Below are positions 1 to 7,346 of a stretch of DNA of 17,057 bases, one piece after another (position 1 is the first letter of the stretch; each line of letters opens with the position of its first letter). Position numbers and translations under genes: made by a program. The notes under the pieces are model-generated. The model saw only the letters and a list, made by a program, of their open reading frames with translations. It had not been told where the DNA came from and ran no database searches. This DNA is from an uncultured Anaerosporobacter sp. (GTDB lineage: Bacteria > Bacillota > Clostridia > Lachnospirales > Lachnospiraceae), in NCBI GenBank assembly GCA_945787925.1, contig CALZJY010000008.1, forward strand, positions 1-17,057, written 5' to 3'.

Positions 1-1707
1 TGACATCGGATATACCGTTGCCCCTTCCTCTGTCGTTCCTATATTGGATTTCTTCACATATCCATAAATGACGTACATATCTGTCATCGCAAGTAAGGAT
101 ACGTTCGTATCACCTTCTGAGGTGATTCTATAATTCTGTTCCGTCTCAAGGTCTAGGATCGTAAGTCCCTGGTTCTTCCTTATATTGCTCTTATCCTGCC
201 AAGCAACGAAATGCCCCTTCGTGGATAATACTAGGGAAGACGTCGTAACATCATTTGAGATTACAGATAACTTCCTTGTATTGATGTTGTACGAATAGAG
301 GCTGTTGTTCATCGAGAAATAGAATACCTTTTGCTCGCTTAAGTAGTAAAGACCATCCATCTCGCTTTCGATTACTCCATAAGGACGCTCGATCGGAATG
401 AACATCTGCTCCTCGATTCGATCCTGTTCTGCAAGATATTGATACAGGATCATGCCGACCTTTCCTTCATAATCTCCTTCGCTGACATAGCCATATACGA
501 TGAAGTTGATATCCCCACTATTGTTCATATCAAGAATCTTGATATTGTAGCTGTCATACGCGGACGTATAGTAACGGTCGATTTGATCTTGATACGTGAG
601 CACGGATACGATCTTGTTTTCCGTTAAGTCATAATACCAAAGCGTACCATGATCTACGAATGCTAACTTCGTATTATCGTCTGTGGAAACTGCTTGCGTT
701 TCTTTCTCTTTGATCAGTCCTAGGTTGATATAGTTCTTTCCTGTTTCTACTGCTGCCTTTGGATCAAACGATGTAAAGTCATACAGTGCCTCCATGGAAC
801 GGTTCCATTTTAAAAGATATACGCGTGCTGCAGTATAGCGAACTCGGTAGAACTCCGTAACCACATACATCGTCTCTGGTTCAAGAATCTTTTCGTTTGG
901 ATCGGTAATGTCTACGATCTCACTCTCTGGCTTTTCAATCGTTCCTTTCACAAGGTACTTAAGCTGTACAGAAATCGTATCCGCATTGATTTCCTTGATC
1001 GTAGGAACCACCTCAGATACCATTTTGGGCTTCATCGTTCCCCAAGTAATCTTTTCCACGCTAGAATGCAGGTTTACATCTAACAAGGACTTTCCTGCCT
1101 TTGTTGCATCTAGCTCTAGATAACTCTTATAGGAAGGGAATTTCTCCTTATCAAATGTCGCTTGATGGAACTCCTCAATAAAGGAAAGCTTCTCTGTAAG
1201 ATATGGTGTGTCGATCGGCTTAATACGGCTGAAATAGTGAATCTTCTTCGACGCATCCGTTACCAGGGTCACCTTTAAGGAATACTCTTTTCCTGCTTCT
1301 AAGTCCCCGGTAATCTTTAGCTTTGCAATCTTTCCTTCCTTATTGCTTTCTAAAGCACTGATGCTGTTCGTACAAAGCACCTCTCCCGTACTAACGTCAA
1401 TGACCTCATAGCTTACCTTCTTCACCACTGTCTTCTTCTCACGGATTAAGAGGGAGATCGTATCTGTCGTATCTAGGGCCATTACAGTATCACGGAAGTT
1501 ATTGACATTGATGGTTCCTGAATAGCCATATAACATGTTGACTTCTTTTTGATTCTCTAGCAGCATGCTTACCGTTGGGAAGGTGGATTCTCCAGCATCC
1601 ACTGCCTTTTGTACCGAGTAGCTCTCTACACTCATATGGTCCGTAAAGAACCACACAGCACCACAAAACACTGCAAGTAATACCAGTATCTTTGTAAAAT
1701 ACTTCAT
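1..1707 (-). CDS. Large membrane-anchored protein of unknown function, C-terminus beyond left edge
   Basis: An uninterrupted reading frame of 569 codons runs from an ATG at 1707 to the left edge without a stop, so the gene is partial. The N-terminus (KILVLLAVFCGAVWFF, about residues 6-21) is a single hydrophobic segment typical of a signal anchor, which places the rest outside the membrane. Residues about 45-300 are rich in alternating beta-type sequence. From about residue 345 onward there are repeated segments such as HGTLWYYDL, LYYLSEQKVFYFS and LYSYNINTRKLSVIS, which suggest a beta-propeller. I do not recognise the family and assign no function. The gene starts 23 nt after the methyltransferase gene, so they are probably co-transcribed. 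GGAG directly abuts the ATG, while AGAAAGG lies 7 nt before an in-frame TTG at 1711-1713. That TTG (two codons earlier) may be the true start. Confidence 0.8.
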   Translation of the reverse strand, partial: MKYFTKILVLLAVFCGAVWFFTDHMSVESYSVQKAVDAGESTFPTVSMLLENQKEVNMLYGYSGTINVNNFRDTVMALDTTDTISLLIREKKTVVKKVSYEVIDVSTGEVLCTNSISALESNKEGKIAKLKITGDLEAGKEYSLKVTLVTDASKKIHYFSRIKPIDTPYLTEKLSFIEEFHQATFDKEKFPSYKSYLELDATKAGKSLLDVNLHSSVEKITWGTMKPKMVSEVVPTIKEINADTISVQLKYLVKGTIEKPESEIVDITDPNEKILEPETMYVVTEFYRVRYTAARVYLLKWNRSMEALYDFTSFDPKAAVETGKNYINLGLIKEKETQAVSTDDNTKLAFVDHGTLWYYDLTENKIVSVLTYQDQIDRYYTSAYDSYNIKILDMNNSGDINFIVYGYVSEGDYEGKVGMILYQYLAEQDRIEEQMFIPIERPYGVIESEMDGLYYLSEQKVFYFSMNNSLYSYNINTRKLSVISNDVTTSSLVLSTKGHFVAWQDKSNIRKNQGLTILDLETEQNYRITSEGDTNVSLLAMTDMYVIYGYVKKSNIGTTEEGATVYPMS

Positions 1708-1730
1708 CTCCAAAACCAAACCTTTCTATT

Positions 1731-2936
1731 CTATTTGTCCGTACTTTCCTTACGTTCTTCTAACAAACGATATAAGGTCGGGTGAATATTAAAATAGTCA
1801 AGAATTTGCGTCAGGCTAAGCTCACTCTGTCCCTTTTTCGTAATCTTCTTATGCTGTTTCTTTGGCTTGTCCGCCTCTTTTACGGCACGGATCAATATAT
1901 TCTTAGGCGTATGCGTCATATCGATAAACTCTAGAATCTGTGTCTTGTATCCCCACTCTTCTAATAAGTTCGCACGAATCGCATCCGTAAATAATGCCGC
2001 ACTTCTTTCTTTGATCAATCCATATTGGAATAACAATTCGAGTGGCGTATTTTTCATCTGCTTGTTTACTTCATGTTGGCAGCATGGTACGGATAAGATC
2101 ACCTTAGCCCCCCAGTTGATTGCCTTGTATAAGGCATAGTCGGTTGCCGTATCACAGGCATGAAGCGTTACTACCATATCGATTTTTGATACACCAGAAT
2201 AAGATGCAATATCGCCTTCTAGGAATTGCATTTCGTCGTATCCATATTTCTTGGCTAAGCGATTACATGTCTCGATGACATCCTTCTTAAGATCGAGTCC
2301 GACGATCTTAACTTCGTAGCCCTTTAATATTTTTAAATAGTAATACATTGCAAATGTTAAATAGGATTTTCCGCATCCAAAATCAAGAATGGTAACTGGC
2401 TCTTCTTTTGGTAGCGATGGAAGAACATCCTCGATAAATTCTAAGAAACGATTGATTTGACGGTACTTGTCATACTTGGATTGTACGATTTTCCCTTCCT
2501 TTGTCATGACTCCTAAATCTACTAAGAATGGAACTGCCGTTCCCTCTGGCAAGATATATTGTTTCGTACGGTTATGTGTTAACACAGCCTCCTTCTTTGG
2601 CACGGCATTCTTCTTTCTCTTAATCGTAACCGTTCCCTTCTTGCTGATTAACATCGTGATAGTTTCTGTCTTTGTCTCCGCTACGATTTGTCGGAACGTA
2701 ACATCCCTTTGCACCCCTTCTGTCAGGTAGGAAAGGATGGTGTCTTCTGTAAAGTTCTCGTGAAATACTTTCTGTCCGCGGTATTCACTCGCTTGAAAAT
2801 TCAATGCATCCTTAATCAGGATTGGTCTTACCTTGACCTTTTGACAAACGTCCTTGTTTGATGAGTTGCTGTACACAATCTGTACTAAATCTATATTTAA
2901 AATACATAATAATACGTCTATAATTCTCTGATCCAT
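1731..2936 (-). CDS. Class I SAM-dependent methyltransferase (Methyltransf_32-like)
   Basis: A 401-residue protein with a Rossmann-type methyltransferase domain at about residues 150-350. Motif I is ILDFGCGKSYLTF (183-195) and the acidic end of strand 2 is IVGLDL (211-216). There is also a HACDTATD block (259-266) and a SVPCCQHE block (282-289). The last two are typical of the Methyltransf_32 family, which includes METTL25/GSTCD-like proteins. Residues 1-140 form an extra N-terminal domain and 355-401 a basic tail (KPKKQHKKITKKG), which would suit RNA binding. The substrate cannot be read from the sequence; RNA is my inference from the basic tail. The ATG at 2936 is preceded by TGGAG at a 7-nt spacing. 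It appears to lead an operon with the large unknown protein downstream. Confidence 0.85.
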   Translation of the reverse strand: MDQRIIDVLLCILNIDLVQIVYSNSSNKDVCQKVKVRPILIKDALNFQASEYRGQKVFHENFTEDTILSYLTEGVQRDVTFRQIVAETKTETITMLISKKGTVTIKRKKNAVPKKEAVLTHNRTKQYILPEGTAVPFLVDLGVMTKEGKIVQSKYDKYRQINRFLEFIEDVLPSLPKEEPVTILDFGCGKSYLTFAMYYYLKILKGYEVKIVGLDLKKDVIETCNRLAKKYGYDEMQFLEGDIASYSGVSKIDMVVTLHACDTATDYALYKAINWGAKVILSVPCCQHEVNKQMKNTPLELLFQYGLIKERSAALFTDAIRANLLEEWGYKTQILEFIDMTHTPKNILIRAVKEADKPKKQHKKITKKGQSELSLTQILDYFNIHPTLYRLLEERKESTDK

Positions 2937-2971
2937 TTATTTAACTCCATTCTAATCAGTCCATATGTCCC

Positions 2972-3000
2972 ATTGTACCGATTTTTAATATAAAGTGCAA
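2972..3000 (-). promoter_or_regulatory. Candidate SigA-type promoter for the methyltransferase gene
   Basis: On the minus strand there is TTGCAC (2995-3000), a 17-nt spacer and TACAAT (2972-2977), about 36 nt before the methyltransferase ATG. The -10 differs from consensus at one base, but the -35 matches well only in TTG. Position and spacing fit; strength is uncertain. Confidence 0.35.
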
Positions 3001-3019
3001 GTATTTGATATGGAGATTC

Positions 3020-3046
3020 ACCCTCTCTAAAAAGGCGCATATAGTA
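3020..3046 (+). promoter_or_regulatory. Candidate SigK-type sporulation promoter
   Basis: Upstream of the gene at 3076 lie CACC (AC at 3020-3021), 16 nt, then gCATATAGTA (CATA at 3038-3041, TA at 3045-3046). This matches the Bacillus SigK consensus of an AC-containing -35 and a CATAnnnTA -10. A start near 3053 would leave a leader of about 23 nt containing the AAAGGAG ribosome binding site. No convincing TTGACA/TATAAT pair was found in this gap on the plus strand. Confidence 0.5.
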
Positions 3047-3075
3047 ATATAGAACCCATACCCAAAGGAGACCAT

Positions 3076-3648
3076 ATGAGATCCCGTAAACGCTTCTCGC
3101 CTAGAAGATATTCTACGAATAATATGAACCAAAACTATAAGAAGGATACCACTCTTGCCAATGAATCTACGCTTTCGATTCAAAGTCTGGATGCGGATCC
3201 TTCCTACTGTGAAGATTTCCTAAAAATCTATGAGCAGAATCATGAGTATATGAAATCCTTATGCCCAGCCATCGTCCGTATGGTGCAAACTGCTGTAGAT
3301 GAGGAATGTGACAAACTTGAATATAGCGGCAGCTGTATGTTTGATGAATGGCCTGACCGCGTAGAACTCAATGCCATCATCGACAATATCTATAATGCGA
3401 TGAAACATCTAGACAAAGAAAATCCAGACTTACAGATGGAAGAACTAAAAGGTAATCCTTTAACAGCCTTAGAAGCAACCCATCTGCGTCCACTTGAAAG
3501 CTGCACCATCGTTCCAGTTCCAGACTATAATCCTTATGGATATCCAAATTGGTATCGGAACCTGATTGCCTCTACCCTTTATAATGAAATGCTCTATCGC
3601 AGGATGAGATACTACCACCGTAGATATTATCCAGGCTACTGGAGATAG
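3076..3648 (+). CDS. Hypothetical protein, probable spore coat-associated
   Basis: A 190-residue soluble protein with no signal peptide or membrane segment. The N-terminus is very basic (RSRKRFSPRRYS). The middle (about residues 40-130) is acidic and probably helical, with three cysteines near 48, 75 and 87-93. The C-terminus is rich in Tyr, Arg, Pro and His (NPYGYPNWYRN, then RRMRYYHRRYYPGYWR). Such Tyr/Arg/Pro-rich tails are common in coat proteins of spore formers. I do not recognise a named family. The start at 3076 is supported by AAAGGAG five nt before the ATG. It is a lone plus-strand gene with its own terminator, and a SigK-like promoter precedes it. The coat role is inference from composition plus promoter. 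Confidence 0.65.
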   Translation: MRSRKRFSPRRYSTNNMNQNYKKDTTLANESTLSIQSLDADPSYCEDFLKIYEQNHEYMKSLCPAIVRMVQTAVDEECDKLEYSGSCMFDEWPDRVELNAIIDNIYNAMKHLDKENPDLQMEELKGNPLTALEATHLRPLESCTIVPVPDYNPYGYPNWYRNLIASTLYNEMLYRRMRYYHRRYYPGYWR

Positions 3649-3662
3649 CATGATACGCAAAC

Positions 3663-3707
3663 GAAACAGCCGCTATATGTGAAATCTATAGCGGCTGTTT
3701 CTCTTTT
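3663..3707 (+). terminator. Rho-independent terminator of the coat-like gene
   Basis: A perfect 15-bp stem, GAAACAGCCGCTATA (3663-3677) with its complement (3687-3701), closes a 9-nt loop and is followed by a short T-rich run (TCTTTT). It sits just after the 3648 stop. The converging YwmB-like gene ends inside its T-run, so the stem may also serve that gene, although the minus-strand T-run is weak (GTTTGCG). Confidence 0.8.
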
Positions 3708-4518
3708 AATAATCTGTGTTCAAAATTGGAGTAGCTACGTATAATGTCGTCGTCTTGTCCGACGCATCATGCGTAAATACGACATTCAAGTTAATTCTCT
3801 TTTGTTCTACACTAATATAATCATCGATGACTGGAGTGTAGGCATAGACCGTATATGCGTTTCCACTGTTGCTCGTGCGATTCTCTCTTACGACCTTTGC
3901 CTGCAAGTCATTTAACATCTTATCTACAATGGCATTCTTCTCGGTCGTCGTAAGCTCCTTATCATAGGTGCCTTGCAACATGACGGAAGAATTGACCTCC
4001 TTGATTCCAAGCTCTTCATATGCCTTCTCTACCAAGCCCTTATACTCTAAAATCTTAGAAGCATCTCCAAATAACGCTACGGTTACATAAAGATACTGGT
4101 TCGTCTTCTTGCTGCTGTCCTTCTTCTTAGAGTCTACCGAAACCAATTCGATTTCCGCATGGGCCTTCTTATTCTGTCTCTGTGCCATTACTGTCGTGGT
4201 AGATGCACCCCTTACCTCTTCCTTTTGTAACGTATCGGTAATATTCAAACTCTTCGTAACATAATCAATCATATTGTTCTTATCTTCGGCAGTCATATAT
4301 TTTTCACCGAAATTTCCTACTAAGGTAAGCTTGCTTTCTACTACTTTGGCATCGGCAGCTGCAAATGCGTGGAGCATCTTGCTCTCATCTCGAAATGCAT
4401 AGTTGACGAGTAGCTGCACCCCCGCTCCTACTCCTATCAATGCAACAATCGATAGAAGGATTCGCACTTTCTTTATATCAAGCCTTTTTACGAACTGCAT
4501 ATATTCTTTTACTTTCAT
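3706..4518 (-). CDS. YwmB-like, TATA-box-binding-fold family (DUF1779) exported protein
   Basis: A 270-residue protein with one N-terminal hydrophobic segment (about 19-36), so probably membrane-anchored with the bulk outside. After it, two alpha/beta halves (about 48-155 and 160-265) suggest an internal pseudo-repeat, which fits the YwmB/DUF1779 family; the family name is bioinformatic and does not imply DNA binding. In Bacillus subtilis ywmB lies just beyond atpC and before murA and spoIID. Here it is again downstream of atpC, with a sortase gene between, which supports the assignment by gene order. The ATG at 4518 has GGAGG eight nt upstream. It begins 62 nt after the sortase gene, so the two are probably co-transcribed. 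Function is not established. Family assignment is from overall pattern, moderately sure. Confidence 0.6.
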   Translation of the reverse strand: MKVKEYMQFVKRLDIKKVRILLSIVALIGVGAGVQLLVNYAFRDESKMLHAFAAADAKVVESKLTLVGNFGEKYMTAEDKNNMIDYVTKSLNITDTLQKEEVRGASTTTVMAQRQNKKAHAEIELVSVDSKKKDSSKKTNQYLYVTVALFGDASKILEYKGLVEKAYEELGIKEVNSSVMLQGTYDKELTTTEKNAIVDKMLNDLQAKVVRENRTSNSGNAYTVYAYTPVIDDYISVEQKRINLNVVFTHDASDKTTTLYVATPILNTDY

Positions 4519-4580
4519 AATCTAACCCTCCAAACCAATCAATTCCCTGATTAGCTAGAGTGTTCCCAGTTTTTCAGATT

Positions 4581-5342
4581 TTATTCTTCTTCTAAAATGG
4601 CATGCACGATTGTTCTTGAATTATCCGTTTCATAACTACAAGTACATAAGGTCAGCACCTTTGAATCCTTGTCAAAAGACACATCCACCGCATACTTGGA
4701 ACGACTCTTTGCCTTTTCTAAAAAGGCAAGATACTCCTCATCCTTTTCAAACATACGAGGAATGGTCTCTTCGTCTGCATTCACCACATAGACAGAAAAT
4801 ACCTTCCATCTTCCCTTCTTGTATCGGTTACTAAATTCTATATATGGATGCTTTTGAAAGAAGTCCGCTTTCTTATACTGTACAAGAGTCGTAAACATCC
4901 CCTTCCTTGCAAGATGATGTCCGTACAGCATCGTATGTCGTAAAAACATTTCCTCGATTCCTGTGTTTTGATATTTATAATCTGCCATGATCGTTCCAGA
5001 CTTGTCCGCTTTTCCATAAAGATCATGGGTTAAGTAATATGTATTGTCCGTTCCCATTAACACTGGATATTCAATTTCCGTGTCGGGAATCGATATGTAG
5101 CCGATGACATCCTTATTAATCGAAACAAAATGTCCCACTGGTTCTACCATTTTCTTTTCTTTCGCCTTCTCGCTCTTCTTGGCTGTCGCTGTTTCCTTCT
5201 CTCTTGGCAACGGGGTCGTTACTGACCTCGCCTCCCGCAATGGCGCCCTCTCTATGGTGGTTCCATCCCTCATCTGCCATACAAGAAGCCCTACGACTAC
5301 GATAAGTAGAAATAATAACACGCTTTGTTTTTTCTCTTTCAT
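4581..5342 (-). CDS. Class B sortase
   Basis: A 253-residue protein with a short cytoplasmic N-terminus (KEKK), a membrane anchor at about 8-22, a charged linker (about 30-68) and a sortase domain at about 72-253. The catalytic residues are visible: His142 in YGHH, Cys235 in TLCTC, and Arg243 in DNSRTIVHA. The IGYISIPDTEIEYPV strand and the LTHDLYG segment are typical of class B enzymes. Sortases cut a C-terminal sorting motif and join the protein to peptidoglycan; the enzyme is predicted to act at the outer face of the membrane. No protein with a sorting signal is encoded in the visible part of the window, so its substrates must lie elsewhere or beyond the edge. The start is set by AAAGGAGG seven nt before the ATG. 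It sits between the atp terminator and the YwmB-like gene. Confidence 0.9.
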   Translation of the reverse strand: MKEKKQSVLLFLLIVVVGLLVWQMRDGTTIERAPLREARSVTTPLPREKETATAKKSEKAKEKKMVEPVGHFVSINKDVIGYISIPDTEIEYPVLMGTDNTYYLTHDLYGKADKSGTIMADYKYQNTGIEEMFLRHTMLYGHHLARKGMFTTLVQYKKADFFQKHPYIEFSNRYKKGRWKVFSVYVVNADEETIPRMFEKDEEYLAFLEKAKSRSKYAVDVSFDKDSKVLTLCTCSYETDNSRTIVHAILEEE

Positions 5343-5361
5343 ATTCTCTCCTCCTTTCTAT

Positions 5362-5389
5362 ATTATAGCAGTTTCCTATATACAAACAA
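5362..5389 (-). promoter_or_regulatory. Candidate promoter for the sortase-YwmB pair
   Basis: On the minus strand there is TTGTTT (5384-5389), a 16-nt spacer and TATAAT (5362-5367), preceded by TGC, which makes an extended -10. It lies between the atp terminator and the sortase ribosome binding site, about 20 nt before the ATG. The -35 is weak, but the -10 is perfect. Confidence 0.6.
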
Positions 5390-5408
5390 AGTGTGTGTTC
5401 TATGCAAG

Positions 5409-5442
5409 AAAAAAGGCTGTCACACCAACTGGTGTGACAGCC
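5409..5442 (-). terminator. Rho-independent terminator of the atp operon
   Basis: Reading the minus strand, GGCTGTCACACCA (5430-5442) pairs with its complement (5415-5427), giving a 12-13 bp GC-rich stem with a very short loop. A run of six T (5409-5414) follows. It starts 10 nt after the atpC stop and ends the ten-gene operon. Confidence 0.92.
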
Positions 5443-5451
5443 CTTCCTGCA

Positions 5452-5865
5452 TTATGCATTTCTATGATCTTCGTTCACTAAAGACAGACGAGTTAAGGAA
5501 CGACGTAAGGCAAGTTCCGCACGAAGCTCGTTTACTTGGCCTTCTTCTCCTCTTAATCTTCTTTCTGCTCTAGCTTTCGCTTCTTCAGCACGATGAACAT
5601 CGATTTCTTCTGGCCATTCGCAGGATTCTGCTAAAATCGTTACCTTTTTCTTTGTGATTTCAATGAAACCAGAAAGTAAGGCAGCTTCTTTTACTTCTCC
5701 ATTTTCATGGATACGAAGGATGCCAGGAGCAATGATTGCAGTTAGAGGAATGTGCTCTGCGTAGATACCCATTTCTCCTTCTGTCGTTCTTACTTCTACC
5801 ATCTCAACGTCTCCTTCGTAGAAAATACGATCTGGAGAAATTACCTGTAACTTAAAGTTTGCCAT
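5452..5865 (-). CDS. atpC: F1Fo ATP synthase epsilon subunit
   Basis: A 137-residue subunit of the central stalk, the usual length. Residues 1-85 form the beta-sandwich domain (FKLQVISPDR, GEMGIYAEHIPLTAII, LLSGFIEI) and 88-135 the two C-terminal helices that can extend and inhibit ATP hydrolysis. The helix start carries the I(L)DxxRA motif (IDVHRA, 88-93). Glu83, Arg99, Arg122 and Arg126 are also present, as in the ATP-binding epsilon of Bacillus PS3, so ATP sensing is plausible. The last gene of the operon, it starts 17 nt after atpD with AAGGAGGGG five nt before the ATG, and a terminator follows directly. Confidence 0.97.
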   Translation of the reverse strand: MANFKLQVISPDRIFYEGDVEMVEVRTTEGEMGIYAEHIPLTAIIAPGILRIHENGEVKEAALLSGFIEITKKKVTILAESCEWPEEIDVHRAEEAKARAERRLRGEEGQVNELRAELALRRSLTRLSLVNEDHRNA

Positions 5866-5882
5866 ATCGACCCCTCCTTACT

Positions 5883-7274
5883 CTACTTTACACGAGCAAG
5901 AACGTCGTCAATATTACCTGCATTTAAGAAATGACCTTCTGGAATATCATCATGTTTTCCTTCAAGGATTTCTTTGAAGCCTTGGATTGTTTCTTGAATT
6001 GGAACGTATTTACCGGAAATACCAGTGAATTGTTCTGCAACGTGGAAAGGTTGAGATAAGAATCTTTGTACCTTTCTTGCACGAGCAACAACTAATTTGT
6101 CATCTTCAGAAAGTTCATCCATACCTAAGATTGCGATGATATCTTGTAACTCTTTATATTTTTGAAGAATTTCTTGAACGCCACGAGCTACTCTGTAGTG
6201 TTCTTCACCTACGATACGTGGATCAAGGATTCTGGATGTTGACTCAAGTGGATCAACCGCTGGGTAAATACCAAGCTCAACGATGGAACGAGATAATACT
6301 GTTGTTGCATCAAGGTGAGCGAAAGTAGTTGCTGGCGCTGGATCTGTTAAGTCATCGGCAGGTACGTATACCGCTTGAACAGATGTGATGGAACCGCTCT
6401 TAGTAGAAGTGATACGTTCTTGAAGAGCACCCATTTCTGTTTGAAGTGTTGGTTGGTAACCAACGGCGGAAGGCATACGTCCAAGAAGTGCGGACACTTC
6501 GGAACCTGCTTGTGTAAAACGGAAGATGTTATCGATGAATAGAAGTACGTCTTTACCGCCTTTATCACGGAAGTATTCCGCCATAGTAAGACCAGTAAGC
6601 GCAACTCTCATACGAGCTCCAGGTGGCTCGTTCATCTGACCGAACACCATTGTAGTTTTATCGATTACACCGGATTCGATCATTTCATAGTAAAGATCGT
6701 TTCCTTCTCTTGTTCTTTCACCTACACCTGTGAATACGGAGTAACCACCGTGTTCTTGAGCGATGTTAGTGATAAGCTCTTGGATAAGAACGGTTTTACC
6801 TACACCGGCACCACCGAATAGACCGATCTTACCACCTCTTTGGTATGGGCAAAGTAAATCTACTACTTTGATACCAGTTTCAAGCATTTCTGTAGAAGTT
6901 GCTTGTTCTTCGAATGAAGGAGCCTTTCTATGGATTGGATCATAAGAAACTCCTTCTGGTGCAGCTTTTTCATCAATTGGGTTACCTAATACGTTGAACA
7001 TACGTCCAAGAGTATTTTCACCAACTGGAACAGAAATAGGCGCACCTGTTGCAACAGCTTCCATACCACGTTTTAAACCTTCAGTAGGACCCATTGCGAT
7101 ACAGCGTACAGTGTCATCACCAAGATGTTGTGCAACTTCAACAACTAAAGTTTCATTGTCTTTAGTTTGAATTTTGATTGCTTCATAAATTTCTGGAAGA
7201 TTGCCAGCAGAGAATTTGATATCTAATACTGCTGAAATAACTTGAGTGATTTTTCCAACATTCATGTTTGCCAT
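5883..7274 (-). CDS. atpD: F1Fo ATP synthase beta subunit (catalytic)
   Basis: The catalytic subunit of the F1 head. With the start used here it has 463 residues. Visible are the Walker A loop GGAGVGKT (about 154-161), the catalytic Glu in GERTREGNDLY (Glu186), the Walker B region VLLFIDNIFRFTQ, and the DELSEDD motif of the C-terminal domain that contacts the gamma subunit. Two starts are possible: a GTG at 7286 and an ATG at 7274. The ribosome binding site AGAGGAG overlaps or abuts the GTG but is 11 nt from the ATG, and MANMNVGKITQV is the more usual beginning, so I chose the ATG. It lies 72 nt after atpG, the longest gap within the F1 genes. Confidence 0.97.
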   Translation of the reverse strand: MANMNVGKITQVISAVLDIKFSAGNLPEIYEAIKIQTKDNETLVVEVAQHLGDDTVRCIAMGPTEGLKRGMEAVATGAPISVPVGENTLGRMFNVLGNPIDEKAAPEGVSYDPIHRKAPSFEEQATSTEMLETGIKVVDLLCPYQRGGKIGLFGGAGVGKTVLIQELITNIAQEHGGYSVFTGVGERTREGNDLYYEMIESGVIDKTTMVFGQMNEPPGARMRVALTGLTMAEYFRDKGGKDVLLFIDNIFRFTQAGSEVSALLGRMPSAVGYQPTLQTEMGALQERITSTKSGSITSVQAVYVPADDLTDPAPATTFAHLDATTVLSRSIVELGIYPAVDPLESTSRILDPRIVGEEHYRVARGVQEILQKYKELQDIIAILGMDELSEDDKLVVARARKVQRFLSQPFHVAEQFTGISGKYVPIQETIQGFKEILEGKHDDIPEGHFLNAGNIDDVLARVK

Positions 7275-7346
7275 CTGTTTTCTCACTCCTCTTTTTATTT
7301 TATCTTAATTTTTATTATTCGTATCGTAGAGGAGCAACTGCATTTC

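Noticed and set aside
4534..4560. Small palindrome-like stretch (TAATCA / TGATTGG) between the sortase and YwmB-like genes
   Set aside because: The stem is five or six pairs without a T-run, so it is not a credible terminator; the two genes are best read as one transcript.
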